A stretch of 64,000 nucleotides of DNA from Camarhynchus parvulus. Its lineage: Eukaryota > Chordata > Aves > Passeriformes > Thraupidae. The notes under the pieces were generated by a model. The model saw only the letters and a program-made list of their open reading frames with translations, was not told where the DNA came from and searched no databases. This document shows positions 61,343-64,000 of the stretch, one piece after another. Made by a program: the position numbers and the translations under genes. Position 1 is the stretch's first letter, and each line of letters starts with the position of its first letter. The stretch spans positions 9,772,501 to 9,836,500 of the forward strand of contig NC_044600.1 in the NCBI RefSeq assembly GCF_901933205.1. The letters are read 5' to 3'.

Positions 61343-64000
61343 GGAAATAGCATAAATCCTTCTCACTGACTGAAAGCATACAAAAATAATTTCACAATGA
61401 AATTAGTTCCTTAGGACTAGACTACTTATACAAGTTTCAACCATTGGAAGTCTTATGATTCCCTAAATTTTTGGCACACCTTTCGTGAGCCACCCAACGC
61501 ACTTATAGCTCAGGGTAGCAAAAATCACATTGTTTTTATTGATATGACAAAGAATTTTAATTCTGAAGTGGCAAGAAAAAAGGAATAAAAATGTAGCACA
61601 TATGGATGGAGGACTTAAAGGGTTTTTCATCATATCATGACTTTGCCTGGTTCTCACTGGAGACAACTACACACTGCTCAGTTTCCCATTTTGCTTTGAG
61701 CAGTTGATTGAATGGCTATTGAGTGATGTTCAGACATTTATGATTTCCTGCAATGTGACCTCCATTGCTAAACTTCATAAATTTATTCTCCAAGGCAGTG
61801 TATCGTTTTGCATGCCATACTCATCCCAAAGGAAGCTCTCAGCTGGAGATGAGGCCCTGTTTATAAAAGCTGAATGTCCTTCAGACACTTTTAACTAATT
61901 TGTTTGTAAATGTGCTATTGTCAGAGTAACATACTGTATAAAACATCTATCATTCTGTTTGCAGCTCTCTGTGACCTGAACTCCATCATGCACAGATTTA
62001 AGAACACCCTCTCTGTGGCACACTACAAATGGGTAGAACCCATTTCTGTCCTGACATTTACAATTTTTTTCCTCCACTGACACAGTGTCTTTTCATTATT
62101 TTTTCCCTTGGCACAGCCAATGGTAGAAAAGATGCTGCAGCAAACATGGTATCATGGAGAGATGAAATCAGGCATTCTTAGCTGTCACTGCCCAGGCTGC
62201 AGCTCCTGCCATGGTACTTACTCTGACCAAGCCACTGCTAGAATTTCTACCCCTGCAGTGTGTGACATCTCTGCAGGACAGATCACCTCTGGTGCCCTCA
62301 AACCTGCCCTCAAACTCCAGACTTGTGACAACCATTTGGTTATCACTCCCCTGGCCCCCTCCCTAAAAAATAGCTGTGCAACATTTCCAAATGGCCAAAC
62401 TGGAATACAGTGTGTAATCTGAAAAGTTTGGAACAGAGGCAGTAAAGACAGCTCCACACAGAGCTCAGTCATTACTGTTATTCACTTCATAACACAAAAA
62501 ACCTGTTACATCTGTGGGAGGTCCTTTGGCCCATAAATATGTGAAGGACTGTTTGGTGAGAGGAGGAAAGCAACATGCACACAGTTCCAGCCCTGACAAT
62601 TTAAAAAAAAACAGCTAAAGTAGGAACTGCCTCCATCAAAATAGCTGTTTCTTAAATCACAGGCAAACCTTGCCAGTGGATGGGGATGAACCACTGGGTT
62701 AAAACAAAAGGAGGGGCATTGCTTGCTTGGCTTGGCTTCGCATGTTCCCTTCAACACCCACATTCTCTTCTCAGCAGACTGACTTGGGGCTTGGAGCCCA
62801 GGAGGGCAGGGACCAGCTTTCACTATGTGGTTAGTTATGGTAGCTCTGCAGTGTAGGGAGAAACCACACACACCTGCATGTATATAGACACAGTCAAATA
62901 TGCATATATAGATAATAGATTAAGTGTCAGCATCTCCTTCATACTTACATTTTGTCCATTATGTCTCTGCAACAGATGAAAAAAGACAGATGTAGTAACC
63001 AATGTATCTCAACACATTGCAGACTCCCACCAGTCTGACAAAGTTGTACTGAACATTTTCTGCAGTGCAATTCAACACAGTAGAGATAATAATTTTCTGC
63101 CAAAAATAACCGATCCACTTTACTCCATCGTAATGAAACCATATTTAGATAAGAGAGATAATCAAAGGCTACTTGCACATATGGAATAAAAGGTGGAGCT
63201 TTGAGAGAAGGTGGTTGCTCATGAAAGCCTTACAGGAAAGCCCAAAATAAGACAGGCTTCTCATCTGGGAACCCATTCCCCAGGTGGTAAGACAGAGTCA
63301 GAAGTTTGTGGAGCTGGGCAGTGTGACATGGGTGGTGGGTGAGCTGGACAAAGTCTGGGAGTGGCAGGGCAGCTTGGATGAGCTGGTGGATGGTAATGTG
63401 CAGGGGCTTTGTGCATGTGCAGGCAGCATTTGGTGAGTGTGGAGGTTTCTTCTAGCTGGAAGGATGCATCTGAGAGCACCTGGACTCAGGGCTGAGCTTC
63501 CTTCTCACCAGCCATCCAATTCTTACAGAAGATTTTTCCTTCTTGCAGTTGCTTATTAGAAACAAAGTCTTGCAGAAAGAATTAAAACCTGTGTCTATGT
63601 AGCAGGAAGTAAAAGGGAAGTCATGAGCAGAGTCTCCTTCACTTCCCCATCAGGTGTCTAATTCTGCCTCAACAATCAAAGGAAAGGATGCAAGGGCTGG
63701 AGAGTTCATTAAAATGTACATAGTCTTTTACTCAGTCATAATGGATTATTTATGGCAGCTAATTGAAACAAATTGCTGTTTTGCATGCGCTCAATACAAA
63801 CAGAATATTTGGGCTTTAAGGGAGAAATTGCAGTATGACTTCATCAGATGCTATCTTGTGTCTATGACTAATTTCAAATTCAGTGATGGAATAATTTGAT
63901 TGGAATATAAATTAGTTCTGACAAACCCAGTCTGCTTTCTGTCTGATATTCAAAAAATGACATTGTACACCTACAAGTTTGATTTATGAGCTCTCAGACT

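Larger units (their letters stand above)
52876..64000 (-). other. Part of a large TENM1 intron
   Basis: No further teneurin exon is visible in 11.1 kb, so the next exon upstream must lie beyond the window. The stretch contains a 12-bp duplication (AGGTCCCACTCC, 53062-53085), a CR1 fragment at 57608-57868, a degenerate repeat cluster at 60856-61290 and an A run at 61329-61342. Short open frames on both strands show no family resemblance. Confidence 0.78.

Noticed and set aside
52875..64000. Search for the next upstream TENM1 exon
   Set aside because: No frame in this stretch matches teneurin sequence with proper splice sites, so it was left as intron.
1..64000. CRISPR arrays, bacterial operons, phage or IS elements, tRNA or rRNA genes
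   Set aside because: No regular spaced direct repeats, no cloverleaf with internal promoter boxes noticed, and the DNA is plainly vertebrate.

Overview
The window is nuclear DNA from a vertebrate, almost certainly a bird. It holds two multi-exon genes with GT-AG introns, which together are recognisable as SH2D1A (SAP) and the 3' half of TENM1 (teneurin-1). These two genes are neighbours at human Xq25. Truncated 3' ends of CR1-type LINEs, the dominant avian retroposon, lie in the noncoding DNA, and introns are AT-rich while several coding exons are very GC-rich. A passerine is plausible but cannot be shown from this window alone.

Layout. Bases 1-3949 are upstream of SH2D1A and include a probable old LTR-like repeat. 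SH2D1A occupies 4028-18912 on the + strand in four coding exons (125 residues). A GC-rich first exon is followed at once by a 44-bp minisatellite, an 11.8-kb first intron, and a likely poly(A) signal at 19359. A gap of about 3.4 kb without a convincing gene follows. TENM1 is on the - strand. Its likely poly(A) signal is at 22755, its 3'UTR is about 4.4 kb, its stop codon is at 27100-27102, and nine consecutive coding exons run up to 52875. They encode 1364 residues with every splice phase consistent. Bases 52876-64000 are part of the next intron, so the N-terminal half of teneurin-1 lies beyond the window.

Function. The two genes are convergent but are not known to act together. SAP is a single-SH2 adaptor that links SLAM-family receptors to Fyn in lymphocytes. 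Teneurin-1 is a large type II transmembrane adhesion protein of neurons. The exons here encode part of its NHL propeller, the YD/RHS shell, the Tox-GHH-like C-terminal domain and the TCAP-1 peptide region with its terminal GRR.

No CRISPR array, phage, operon or new multi-gene system is present. The observations most worth checking are a G-quadruplex-prone minisatellite abutting the SH2D1A exon-1 donor, a bird-specific SAP tail with two tyrosines, a CpG cluster and an internal AATAAA-rich tract in the TENM1 3'UTR, and a degenerate repeat cluster near 61 kb.
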